A stretch of DNA of 6,754 nucleotides from Chloroflexota bacterium (GTDB lineage Bacteria; Chloroflexota; Dehalococcoidia; Lucifugimonadales; VGZR01). The translations under genes were made by a program, and so were the position numbers. The DNA lies in assembly GCA_027625225.1 (NCBI GenBank), contig JAQBWG010000107.1:1-6754 (forward strand), written 5' to 3'. Under the pieces are notes generated by a model that was not told the DNA's origin, did no database searches, and saw only the letters and a list, made by a program, of their open reading frames with translations. This document shows, piece after piece, positions 1 through 6,754 of this stretch (position 1 is the first letter of the stretch; the number at the start of each line of letters is the position of its first letter).

Positions 1-443
1 GCAAGCTCTTCTTGGCATTAGATCAACGACAGAAAGACCGCGCCGCCATCTATCCCTACGTCCCCCAGGAGTTCTTCACCCGGGCCAGTCGCCGTGTCGA
101 CATCGGGACACCATCGGGACTACCTGCCAGCGCACTCTCCGGCGACCAGCGGGACATCCTCATATCCCTCATACAGACATACACCTCGCGCACGATAGAC
201 AGCATCGAGGCATCATTCCTGAAAAAACTCGACAGGGACGGAATCGAAAACATCCACTTCGCCTGGGTCGGCTCAGAGCATCGCCGCCAGCCGCACTACT
301 ACCGCATCCACGGCCCGTCCTTCTATGTCGAATACGACAACACCCAGGACAAAGCCAACCACATCCACTCCGTGTGCCGGGACATCAATTCCGACTTCGG
401 CTTCGATGTCCTTGCATCGCATTACGAACACGCGCACAACTAA
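1..443 (+). CDS. DUF3500 family protein, C-terminal part (5' end cut by window edge)
   Basis: The reading frame is open from position 3 to the TAA at 441-443. The TTG at 12 is probably not the start, because in-frame codons before it (K-L-F) continue naturally into LALDQRQKDRA, so the gene begins outside the window. The visible part, about 146 residues, matches my memory of the C-terminal half of DUF3500 proteins, usually about 300 residues or more. The recognisable blocks are HFAWVGS, HYYRIHGPSFYVEYDNTQ, ANHIHSV.RD, DFGFD and a final SHY. Family function is unknown to me; the clustered His, Tyr and Asp residues could bind a metal, but that is inference. A cysteine follows HIHSV where I recall tryptophan as usual. 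No membrane segment is visible in this part. The next gene follows on the same strand after 24 bases, so co-transcription is likely. Family call fairly sure; function unassigned. Confidence 0.8.
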   Translation, partial: KLFLALDQRQKDRAAIYPYVPQEFFTRASRRVDIGTPSGLPASALSGDQRDILISLIQTYTSRTIDSIEASFLKKLDRDGIENIHFAWVGSEHRRQPHYYRIHGPSFYVEYDNTQDKANHIHSVCRDINSDFGFDVLASHYEHAHN

Positions 444-455
444 TCAAAACCCGTT

Positions 456-460
456 AGGAG
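456..460 (+). promoter_or_regulatory. Ribosome binding site for the molybdopterin oxidoreductase
   Basis: AGGAG lies 7 bases upstream of the TTG at 468, which is ideal spacing. It decides the start: there is no ATG or GTG in frame between the preceding DUF3500 stop and the Fe-S cysteine motif, so TTG is the only reasonable initiator. Confidence 0.7.
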
Positions 461-467
461 ACCCTTT

Positions 468-2504
468 TTGGCGACAACATCCAAACAGGAAATCATCCTC
501 ACCACCTGCCCCAAAGACTGCTACGACTCCTGCGGCATCGCCGTCATCAAGGAGAACGGCGCCATCACCCGCGTCCGCGGCGACCTGAACAACCCCATCA
601 ACCGCGGCGCGCTCTGCGGCAAGTGCGCCGTCGGCTACAACGGCGTCATCCGCGATCCCAAGGCCCGCCTGAACACGCCGCTCAAGCGCGTCGGCGCCAA
701 GGGCGAGGGGAAGTTCGAACCCATTTCCTGGGATGAGGCCATCGACACCATCGCGTCGCGGCTCAAGGGCATCGTCGCAGACAAGGGCCCGGAGGGTATC
801 GTCTACGCCCACTACACGGGGACGATGTCGAAGATTGGCTACAGCTTTCCCACGCGGTTCTTCAACCGGCTCGGCGCCGTGGAGGTGGAGCCGGACACGG
901 TATGCAACATGGCTGCGAACGTGTCTTTGGACTATACGCTGGGAACGGCACAAGTGGGATTCGACCCGCGAACGGTCAAGGACGCGAACTGCGTCGTTGT
1001 GTGGGGCGGCAATCCGTCGCACTCTGGCCCGCACATGCATAAGCACTGGTTCCAAGAGGCACCCGGAACGAAGATCGTCATCGACCCGGTACGCCACGCC
1101 ACCGCCGAGAAGGCAGATTTGCATCTACAGCTCAGACCGGGTACTGATGGTGCGCTGGCGTTTGCGATGCTTCACGTACTAAGACGAGAGAATCTTATCG
1201 ACCGGAAGTTCGTAGGTAGCCACGTTCTGGGCTGGGACGAGATTGAGCCGATGTTGGATGCCTGCACGCCGGAGTGGGGGGAGTCCATCACCGATGTACC
1301 CGCCGCTCAAATCGAAGAAGCGGCACGTATATATGGTTCGGGGCCGTCGTTGCTTTTGATGGGGCAGGGGTTGCAGCGCACGTATTTCGGTGGCAATGCC
1401 TACCGCGCCTGCGTCGCGCTGGCGGCGGCGACGGGAAATTATGGTAAGCCCGGCGCGGGTACTCTGTTCATCAACACGGACGGCAAGATCCGCGGCATGG
1501 ACGGGGACTATGTAACAGCGCCGCAGTTGCGACGAACGCCGCGAAAGGCAGTGAGTCACATGGACGTTGCCGGTCTGCTGGAGTCGCCGGACAACTACGA
1601 TGCGTTTCTCTGCTATAACATCAATCCGGTCGCATCGAATCCGGAGCAGACCCGGCTACGCCGCGCGCTTACGCGCGACAACCTGTTCACAGTGGTGGTG
1701 GAGTTGTTCCAGACGGACACGGCGGACTACGCTGATATCGTGCTGCCTGCCGCGGGTTTTCTGGAGTACGACGACCTGGTGACGGGCTACTTCAATCTGA
1801 CGGTCGGGCCGCAGTCGAAGGCGATGGAGCCTATCGGCGAGTCGTTGCCCAATCAGGAGATTTTCAGGAGACTGGCTCGGGCGATGGGATACGAGGAACC
1901 GGAATTGTACGAGGACGACCGTTCCATTATTGATTACCTGCTCAAGGACACGAGTTTCAATGGAACGTTCGAGGACTTGCAGAAGATGGGGACGCATTTC
2001 GTGACCGACGAGCCGGTTATCCAGTTCCCCGACCTGAAGTTCCCTACGCCCAGCGGCAAGATCGAGCTGTACAGCGAACAGGCGGAGAAGGACGGTTTCC
2101 CCAGAGTACCGCAGCCACTCTACGACGAGCGTTCCAAGCAAGGCTACGTACGGTTGATAACTCCTGCGTCGGACTGGCTGATGAACGATACGTTTGGCAA
2201 CGACCCGCGTATTATCCAGGAGCTGGGCGCAGCGACCGTGGCTGTCAATCCCCGGGACGCCAAGAGGCTTGGTTTGCGGGAAGGCGACGACGCGAAGCTA
2301 TCCAACGAAACAGGCGAGTTGGTGCTCAAGGTGAAGGTGTCGGAGCAAGTCCGACCGGGGGTGGTACTCAGTCACAAGGGCAGGTGGCTCAAAAACGAGC
2401 GGGGCAGAGCCAACGTGAACGTCCTAAATCCGGGCCACAAGTCGGATATGGGCGAGAGCTCGGCGGTTCACGGCATCGAGGTGGCTATCGCGCCGATGAG
2501 GTAA
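468..2504 (+). CDS. Molybdopterin-dependent oxidoreductase (DMSO reductase superfamily), [4Fe-4S]-containing, substrate unknown
   Basis: A 678-residue catalytic subunit of the Mo/W-bisMGD enzyme superfamily. An N-terminal Fe-S domain (about 8-65) has cysteines C14, C18, C22 and C50 in a CX3CX3CX27C pattern (CPKDCYDSC ... LCGKC), suited to one [4Fe-4S] cluster. The molybdopterin domain (about 66-475) includes TVCN, where C146 is the likely Mo ligand, WGGNPSHSGPH (179-189), and DTADYADIVLPA (417-428). FPTPSGKIELYSE (525-537) leads to the C-terminal dinucleotide-binding domain (about 560-675), with NVLNP and a final HGIEVAIAP. Length is normal for a single-subunit catalytic protein. There is no twin-arginine leader, so it should be cytoplasmic. 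No FeS, cytochrome or membrane partner is adjacent, so electron partner and substrate cannot be named. The CPKDC type resembles the PhsA/PsrA and BisC-like branches, but this is not enough for a gene symbol. Codon endings change along the gene (see findings). The family call is firm. Confidence 0.95.
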   Translation: MATTSKQEIILTTCPKDCYDSCGIAVIKENGAITRVRGDLNNPINRGALCGKCAVGYNGVIRDPKARLNTPLKRVGAKGEGKFEPISWDEAIDTIASRLKGIVADKGPEGIVYAHYTGTMSKIGYSFPTRFFNRLGAVEVEPDTVCNMAANVSLDYTLGTAQVGFDPRTVKDANCVVVWGGNPSHSGPHMHKHWFQEAPGTKIVIDPVRHATAEKADLHLQLRPGTDGALAFAMLHVLRRENLIDRKFVGSHVLGWDEIEPMLDACTPEWGESITDVPAAQIEEAARIYGSGPSLLLMGQGLQRTYFGGNAYRACVALAAATGNYGKPGAGTLFINTDGKIRGMDGDYVTAPQLRRTPRKAVSHMDVAGLLESPDNYDAFLCYNINPVASNPEQTRLRRALTRDNLFTVVVELFQTDTADYADIVLPAAGFLEYDDLVTGYFNLTVGPQSKAMEPIGESLPNQEIFRRLARAMGYEEPELYEDDRSIIDYLLKDTSFNGTFEDLQKMGTHFVTDEPVIQFPDLKFPTPSGKIELYSEQAEKDGFPRVPQPLYDERSKQGYVRLITPASDWLMNDTFGNDPRIIQELGAATVAVNPRDAKRLGLREGDDAKLSNETGELVLKVKVSEQVRPGVVLSHKGRWLKNERGRANVNVLNPGHKSDMGESSAVHGIEVAIAPMR

Positions 2505-2516
2505 AGAAGCTTCCGG

Positions 2517-3470
2517 CTAAGAGTTCGAGGCCAGGAAATCCTGGAGATCTACGAGCAGGGGAGCGACGCGGTCGTTGCCTACGATGCACACGATTGAACT
2601 GGCGGAGTTGCGCACCCAGTAGGTTTGCGCGTCACGTTGGATGAAGAGCAGCCGCTGTGCCGGCAGTCGGATGTCCTGAATCGGCTCTATGAGTATGGAT
2701 ATGTCTGGTAGGTCAAAATTCAGACTGCTCGCCTCGGCGTCGGTGGCGAAGCCAACGGCGAAGAGTTGACGGAGGGCCGATAGCACCGTGCTGGTTACTT
2801 CGATGTTTGCTTCTACGCTTTGGCTGCCTCCAGTCACCACGACGGGCAGGTTATCCTCCACGCTGATCTCGATAGCGGTATTCACGTCCACCGACGGGTA
2901 CCGGACGGTGAAGCCTCCAACGACTTCCAAAGGCATGTCCATGATGACCGGATCGCGCCACGCATCCCGGTCGCTTTCGAATAGGTCGGAGAAGCGGCAG
3001 GGCACGGCATAGGTGTTGTCCTGGCCCCGTTTTCGCAGATAGCAGAGCGCGACGTTTTCGTCCGGACTCACACCAACGATGAACTGTTCCTGTACCGCGT
3101 TGCCGAGCATGAAGAGCAGGTCGGTGGCATCTCCTTCGGCTACGCCCATCCGGGCGTGGTTAGCGGGATTGGTAGAGACCAGTTGTGCGCCGTCGAACCT
3201 GGCGACGGTTGCCCAGAATTCTGTGAAGCGGGCGGCATCAACTTCGTGCTGCCCGACCTGCCAGAGACCAGTGTCGGCGTTTATCTTTTGTATGCGGGCC
3301 TCACCGTCGTCGGAACGAATGATGACGGTGTCTACCACATCGGGCGACATGGGAAGAAGACCTGTGAGACGACTGTCGTCTCCGCCGCTCACCACAAGTC
3401 TTGCGATGACGGCGGCGATGCCGACAGCGATGAGGGCGATGAGCAAAAATTGTAGCTGTCTACTGTTCAC
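2517..3470 (-). CDS. DUF4340 domain protein, membrane-anchored, partner of Gld-type ABC transporter
   Basis: A 317-residue protein starting at GTG (3470-3468) and ending at TAG (2519-2517). An N-terminal hydrophobic segment at about residues 7-27 is followed by GGDD, so most of the protein is probably outside the membrane, held by an uncleaved anchor. The rest resembles DUF4340: a VDTVIIRSDDGEARIQK strand region, then a GLWQVGQHEVDAARFTEFW block, and later DAWRDPVIMDMP. DUF4340 proteins are commonly encoded beside GldF/GldG-type genes, and this one overlaps the permease/GldG gene by 11 bases, implying translational coupling and a shared complex. Two cysteines, C143 and C158, fall in the extracytoplasmic part and C294 near the end. 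A disulfide is possible but unproven. The molecular role is unknown; an accessory or substrate-handling subunit is a guess. It converges with the oxidoreductase gene, leaving 12 bases between stops. Confidence 0.85.
   Translation of the reverse strand: MNSRQLQFLLIALIAVGIAAVIARLVVSGGDDSRLTGLLPMSPDVVDTVIIRSDDGEARIQKINADTGLWQVGQHEVDAARFTEFWATVARFDGAQLVSTNPANHARMGVAEGDATDLLFMLGNAVQEQFIVGVSPDENVALCYLRKRGQDNTYAVPCRFSDLFESDRDAWRDPVIMDMPLEVVGGFTVRYPSVDVNTAIEISVEDNLPVVVTGGSQSVEANIEVTSTVLSALRQLFAVGFATDAEASSLNFDLPDISILIEPIQDIRLPAQRLLFIQRDAQTYWVRNSASSIVCIVGNDRVAPLLVDLQDFLASNS
2531..2544. repeat. 14-base perfect palindrome at the end of the DUF4340 gene
   Basis: CCAGGA-AA-TCCTGG can form a 6-bp stem but the loop would be only 2 bases, so the real stem is probably shorter. 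It lies 27 bases past the oxidoreductase stop and inside the last codons of the DUF4340 gene. There is no following T-run on either strand, so it is not a standard intrinsic terminator. It may be chance. Confidence 0.3.
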
Positions 3471-5766
3471 GTTCGAACACCTGCAAACTGGTATTGCGAC
3501 GTTTGATGAACCGGAATGTTCCGAACAGGAGAAGGGCTAACGGCAGTCCCAGAATGGTGCCGTACTGGACGGCGTTCTTATGCCCGTCGTTGGTCCAGCG
3601 CAAACTACGTTCGACTACTACCTTGGAGCGGATGGATGAGAGAGATTCGTCCTGCGCGAGCCAGTCAATCCAGTTCAGTGCTACCACGATGTTGAAATCG
3701 CCGCCGCTTTGCTGGATGACGGTGTCGGTTAGCCAGTCGGCGTCTCCGATGACAATCATGCGATAGGCAGGGAGTTCTCCGGAGTCCAGCGGCGGGGCGT
3801 TGATTGCCGTGCCTTCTACGGCTGCACCCATGAGATGTTGTCCGGTTGAGGCGGGGTCTATGTTGTACTGTGCGATGCTTGTTCTCGGGCTCACGTCACC
3901 AAATTCGAACTGCAACGCAGCCGAAGGGAAGGTTCGCATGAGTTCGATATGCCTGATTACGTTGGTCGCTATTAGCGGATTGCTGAACTCGACCGAGGCA
4001 GCCCATGGCAACATCATGGACTCGACTGCTCCCGAAATGTCACGCTGGGACACCGGCAGTACAACCCAATAGGGGTAGGGGATGAGTACGTTGCCCTGGG
4101 CGGTGGTGAACGAAAGGTCGGTATTGGATTGGGGGTCGAGCGCTACTGTGTTGTGGACGAAGACGCCATAGCGATTCAACCATCTGGGCAGGTTGGTCGC
4201 GGTGGAGCGTAGTTGTAGTGAAGTCCTGTCTACGGCAGAGGTATCTACCAGGAACATGGCTTTGCCGCCTCCAGCGAGAAAGGCATCGAGTGTGTCGAGT
4301 TCGGCGTTGCTCAGCGGGGCGATGGGTCCGGGAACGATGAGCACGTCTACTCCGGCCAGGTTGAGGTTGCCGTCGGTATCGGGTTGCACCTGCGCGAGGT
4401 CGTACTGCTCGGCAAGCTGGCTGGCGACGATGCGCATCTCCTGGCTCCATACCTTTTCGCCATGCCCACTGAGGAAGGCGATAGTATCGCGTTCTTCGCG
4501 TATCATCGCGTTCGCGAGGGCGGAAACCCGGTATTCCAGGCCGTCTATGGTGTCAATGAAGGGGACGACCCGCCGCTGGTTGACGTAGGTCATACTGACG
4601 CCAAGCCATCCGGTTTTTACCTGTAACTCATCGTCGGTTTGAAGATTGAATTGCTTGGGGGTGACGCCTGCCATAGCGGCTTCTTCGGTTACCGAATCGG
4701 CTTCGTCCGACGACTTGGGGAACTGTTCGACCAGCCGTACCTTATCCGATTTCGAGGCGAAGTCGGCGAGGAATTGTCTGACGTCGCGGGTTGTCGCAGC
4801 TAGCTGTACCGGCGGGTCCTGGGAGAGGTACAGGTTGATGGTCAGCAAGTCGTCCAGGTCAGCGAGGATGTCTTCGCTGGCGGAACTTAAGGTAAAGCGT
4901 TTGTCTTCGGTGAGGTCCCAGCGTCCGCCGATGGAATTTCCGAACCATCCCACGAGGATGCTGACTATGAGAAATCCGAGAACGCCGAGCCGCAGGTTGC
5001 GGTAGACGGGGGAGTGATGGCTCAGTGTCCGCCCACGCACCATGAGATAGGTTCCGCTGAGGAAGGTGCCGGTTAAGGCAACGAAGTAGAGTACGTCGCG
5101 TACGTCCAGCGTGCCGCGCGCCATGTTCAGGAAGTGAGAGAGCGGGCTGAGGTCTTGCAGCAGACGTGCTACGTTCGATGGGAGGCGGAGCGCTACGTTG
5201 GGATGGCCAATGATGAGCAGGATTCCGATGATAAATATGGCTACGATCGCGGGTACGACCTGGCTTCGGGTGAGGCTGGATGCGAACAGGCCGACGGCTA
5301 CCAGCGATGCCGCGAGGAAGACGGCGCCGATGTATTGCGCCGACAGTGTGCCGCCGTCCACGTCTCCCGCGGAGAACAGGGTGAGGGGGATGATGAGGGT
5401 CATCAAAATGCCAAATGTGATGAATGACAGTCCGGCGCTGAATTTAGATAGGATGACCGTCCATGTACGTAGCGGTTGGGTGAGCAGCAGTTCGAGTGTG
5501 CCGTCGCGTACTTCTTCGGCCAAGAGGCGCATGGTTGCGACGGGGGCGATGAGCATGAGTATCCACGGCAGCCAGTGCATTAGGGGGAGTGCCGATGCTT
5601 CTCCGCTGTTAAGAGCGCTTCCGACCGGGATCCCGTTAATGGATACGGGGTTGTAGAATTCGATAACTGCGAGGGACGTGACGAATAAGATCAGCAGGAT
5701 GTATCCGGTCGGCTGGTCGAAGTAGCTCTTGAGGTCTTTGCGGAATAGCGCCAGGTAGGCTCTCAT
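3460..5766 (-). CDS. Fused ABC-2 permease (GldF-like) and GldG-like auxiliary protein
   Basis: A 768-residue two-part membrane protein. Residues 1-245 look like a GldF-type ABC-2 permease: the start MRAYLALFRKDLKSYFDQP is typical, EEVRDGTLELLLTQPLRT (84-101) is the usual coupling region, and about six hydrophobic segments lie near 20-38, 62-82, 108-133, 145-165, 170-188 and 225-243. A short basic linker leads to a seventh segment (258-278). Then comes a GldG/ABC-auxiliary domain: WDLTEDKRFTLS (283-294), FLSGHGE (431-437), and GVDVLIVPGPIAPLSNAEL (472-490) followed by DAFLAGGGKAMFLVD (494-508). A last membrane segment is at about 735-753, with a basic cytoplasmic tail. This gives a consistent topology with roughly 450 residues outside the membrane. 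In Flavobacterium, GldF and GldG are separate proteins that work with the GldA ATPase; here they are one. The ATG is 2 bases after the ATPase stop. The transported substrate is unknown. Confidence 0.92.
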   Translation of the reverse strand: MRAYLALFRKDLKSYFDQPTGYILLILFVTSLAVIEFYNPVSINGIPVGSALNSGEASALPLMHWLPWILMLIAPVATMRLLAEEVRDGTLELLLTQPLRTWTVILSKFSAGLSFITFGILMTLIIPLTLFSAGDVDGGTLSAQYIGAVFLAASLVAVGLFASSLTRSQVVPAIVAIFIIGILLIIGHPNVALRLPSNVARLLQDLSPLSHFLNMARGTLDVRDVLYFVALTGTFLSGTYLMVRGRTLSHHSPVYRNLRLGVLGFLIVSILVGWFGNSIGGRWDLTEDKRFTLSSASEDILADLDDLLTINLYLSQDPPVQLAATTRDVRQFLADFASKSDKVRLVEQFPKSSDEADSVTEEAAMAGVTPKQFNLQTDDELQVKTGWLGVSMTYVNQRRVVPFIDTIDGLEYRVSALANAMIREERDTIAFLSGHGEKVWSQEMRIVASQLAEQYDLAQVQPDTDGNLNLAGVDVLIVPGPIAPLSNAELDTLDAFLAGGGKAMFLVDTSAVDRTSLQLRSTATNLPRWLNRYGVFVHNTVALDPQSNTDLSFTTAQGNVLIPYPYWVVLPVSQRDISGAVESMMLPWAASVEFSNPLIATNVIRHIELMRTFPSAALQFEFGDVSPRTSIAQYNIDPASTGQHLMGAAVEGTAINAPPLDSGELPAYRMIVIGDADWLTDTVIQQSGGDFNIVVALNWIDWLAQDESLSSIRSKVVVERSLRWTNDGHKNAVQYGTILGLPLALLLFGTFRFIKRRNTSLQVFEREQ
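3478..3482 (-). promoter_or_regulatory. Probable ribosome binding site for the DUF4340 gene
   Basis: On the minus strand AGGTG lies 7 bases before the GTG start at 3470. It is inside the last codons of the permease/GldG gene. The match is modest but the spacing is good, and it supports the GTG start and the 11-base overlap. Confidence 0.45.
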
Positions 5767-5768
5767 GC

Positions 5769-6754
5769 CTAGATGTTATCCTCCCGGCTTTTTTGCTCGT
5801 CGTCCTGTCCGATGGTCAGTGCGTGGAAGATGTCCTGCAATCGGGCTTCCTCTTCGTGCAGCTCCCACAGCACCCAGTTACTCTTTTTCGCGAGTTTGAA
5901 TATTTCCGGTCGCGCATCGGCGTCGCCTGAATACCGCAGCGAGAACCGCTCCCGGTCGCCGTCCGCTCCCGTATGTGTGACTTCGATGACGCCGGGTAGT
6001 TTGTCCAGCGCCTTCTCCACGTCTTTGCCCTGCACTTCGACGTGGATGGCCCTGGTGCCCCGAACGCGCTTGGAGATTTCCTCGACGGGGTCGTCGGCAA
6101 CGAGGTTGCCGCGGTTGATGAGCAGAAGGCGGTCGCACGTCCCTTCGATCTCTTGCAGTACGTGTGTGCTTAACATGATGGTGCGCTCTGTGCCCAGCTT
6201 GCGGATGAGTTCACGGATGGTGATGCGCTGGTTCGGGTCGAGCCCCTCGGTGGGCTCGTCCATGATGAGGATGTCGGGCCTATGCAAGATGGCGCCGGCG
6301 AGTCCGGTGCGCTGCCGGTAGCCCTTGGATAGTGTATTGATGGGGCGGTAGTAGTATTCGGTGAGGCCAGCTTCGTCCACTGCAAGCTCTGTGTTGCGTT
6401 TACGTTCGATACCCTTGAGGCCGCGGAGGTCGGCGACGAAGTCGAGGTACTCTTTAACCAGCAGGTCGCCGTAGAGGGGGTTGTTTTCGGGTAGGTAGCC
6501 GATGAACTGGCGAGTCTCGATGTCGTGTTCCTGGGTGTTCAGTCCCTTGATGTGGATGGAACCGATGTCGGGGGTGTAGTAGGACGTGAGCATACGCTTG
6601 GTGGTGGTTTTTCCCGAGCCGTTCGGCCCCAGGAATCCGACAACTTCGCCTTTACGCACCTGGAATGTGACGTCGTTCACTGCGCGGCGTTCGCCGAACA
6701 GTTTGGTTACGTGATTTACGTCGATGGCGAAATCTTCGCCCGAAGGGATTTCCC
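5769..6754 (-). CDS. GldA-like ABC transporter ATP-binding protein (start beyond right edge)
   Basis: The cytoplasmic ATPase of the exporter. The frame stays open to the window end, encoding 24 more residues ahead of the GTG at 6680 (ending IDVNHVTKLFGERRA), which are the normal first beta strand and A-loop region of an ABC domain. So 6680 is an internal valine and the true start is outside. Counting from 6680 as residue 1, the motifs are Walker A GPNGSGKTT (18-26), Q-loop region IGYLPENNPLYGD (60-72) with Glu in place of Gln as in GldA/NatA-type ATPases, signature LSKGYRQR (117-124), Walker B ILIMDEP (137-143), D-loop GLDP (146-149) and H-loop STH (171-173). All catalytic residues are present. 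A C-terminal domain (about 195-303) ends with the ELHEEEARLQDIFHALT block common in ABC-2 exporter ATPases. It is followed after 2 bases by the fused permease, its evident partner. Confidence 0.95.
   Translation of the reverse strand, partial: EIPSGEDFAIDVNHVTKLFGERRAVNDVTFQVRKGEVVGFLGPNGSGKTTTKRMLTSYYTPDIGSIHIKGLNTQEHDIETRQFIGYLPENNPLYGDLLVKEYLDFVADLRGLKGIERKRNTELAVDEAGLTEYYYRPINTLSKGYRQRTGLAGAILHRPDILIMDEPTEGLDPNQRITIRELIRKLGTERTIMLSTHVLQEIEGTCDRLLLINRGNLVADDPVEEISKRVRGTRAIHVEVQGKDVEKALDKLPGVIEVTHTGADGDRERFSLRYSGDADARPEIFKLAKKSNWVLWELHEEEARLQDIFHALTIGQDDEQKSREDNI
5780..5784 (-). promoter_or_regulatory. Possible ribosome binding site for the permease/GldG gene, wide spacing
   Basis: On the minus strand GGAGG lies within the last codons of the ATPase gene, 13 bases before the ATG at 5766. 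The motif is strong but the spacing is longer than the usual 5-9 bases. Re-initiation after the ATPase stop, only 2 bases before the ATG, may contribute. The ATG itself is supported by the family-typical N-terminus. Confidence 0.4.

Noticed and set aside
444..1124. Long minus-strand open frame of 226 codons opposite the oxidoreductase N-terminus
   Set aside because: It is rich in Arg, Val and Asp with no recognisable domain, and lies entirely opposite a gene with clear Fe-S and molybdopterin motifs. High GC coding DNA commonly gives such shadows.
2384..2644. Plus-strand open frame crossing the convergent junction
   Set aside because: Its first half is an out-of-frame reading of the oxidoreductase end and its second half is antisense to DUF4340; the product is basic and featureless.
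3079..3540. Plus-strand open frame of 153 codons spanning the DUF4340/permease junction
   Set aside because: Antisense to two well supported genes and without a recognisable domain.
5773..6321. Plus-strand open frame of 182 codons opposite the ATPase
   Set aside because: Ser/Arg-rich low-information translation that mirrors the conserved ABC motifs on the other strand; no ribosome site or domain was seen.
5769..6754. Glutamate instead of glutamine in the ATPase Q-loop region (YLPE)
   Set aside because: This is usual in GldA/NatA-type ABC ATPases, so it is not a defect or novelty.
1..6754. CRISPR array, tRNA/rRNA, insertion sequence or attachment site
   Set aside because: No direct repeat series, cloverleaf, transposase-like protein or terminal inverted repeats were seen; nearly all bases are in the five genes.

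Overview
The window carries five protein-coding genes in two convergent groups that meet near position 2510, with almost no non-coding DNA. GC content is moderately high, starts include TTG and GTG, and spacing is tight, so this is bacterial chromosomal DNA. The gene content (DUF3500 protein, orphan molybdopterin oxidoreductase, Gld-type ABC exporter) would suit an environmental lineage such as Chloroflexota (SAR202-like) or another uncultured phylum. That placement is a weak inference, because no taxonomic marker gene is present.

Plus strand, 1-2504: the C-terminal part of a DUF3500 protein runs in from the left edge. After 24 bases, a complete 678-residue molybdopterin-dependent oxidoreductase follows, with an N-terminal [4Fe-4S] motif and a likely cysteine Mo ligand. 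It has no Tat signal and no electron-transfer partner in view. The two are probably co-transcribed.

Minus strand, 6754-2517, read right to left: (i) a GldA-like ABC ATPase whose start lies beyond the right edge; (ii) a 768-residue protein that fuses a GldF-like ABC-2 permease to a GldG-like extracytoplasmic domain; (iii) a membrane-anchored DUF4340 protein. Spacing is 2 bases between the first two and an 11-base overlap between the last two, so this is an operon. Together they would form one membrane complex: ATPase in the cytoplasm, permease in the membrane, and two large domains on the outer face. The substrate is unknown.

No RNA gene, mobile element, CRISPR array or convincing terminator was seen. 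The most notable points are the permease/GldG fusion with its DUF4340 partner, and a marked change in codon third-position usage along the oxidoreductase gene. Nothing here by itself proves a new system.
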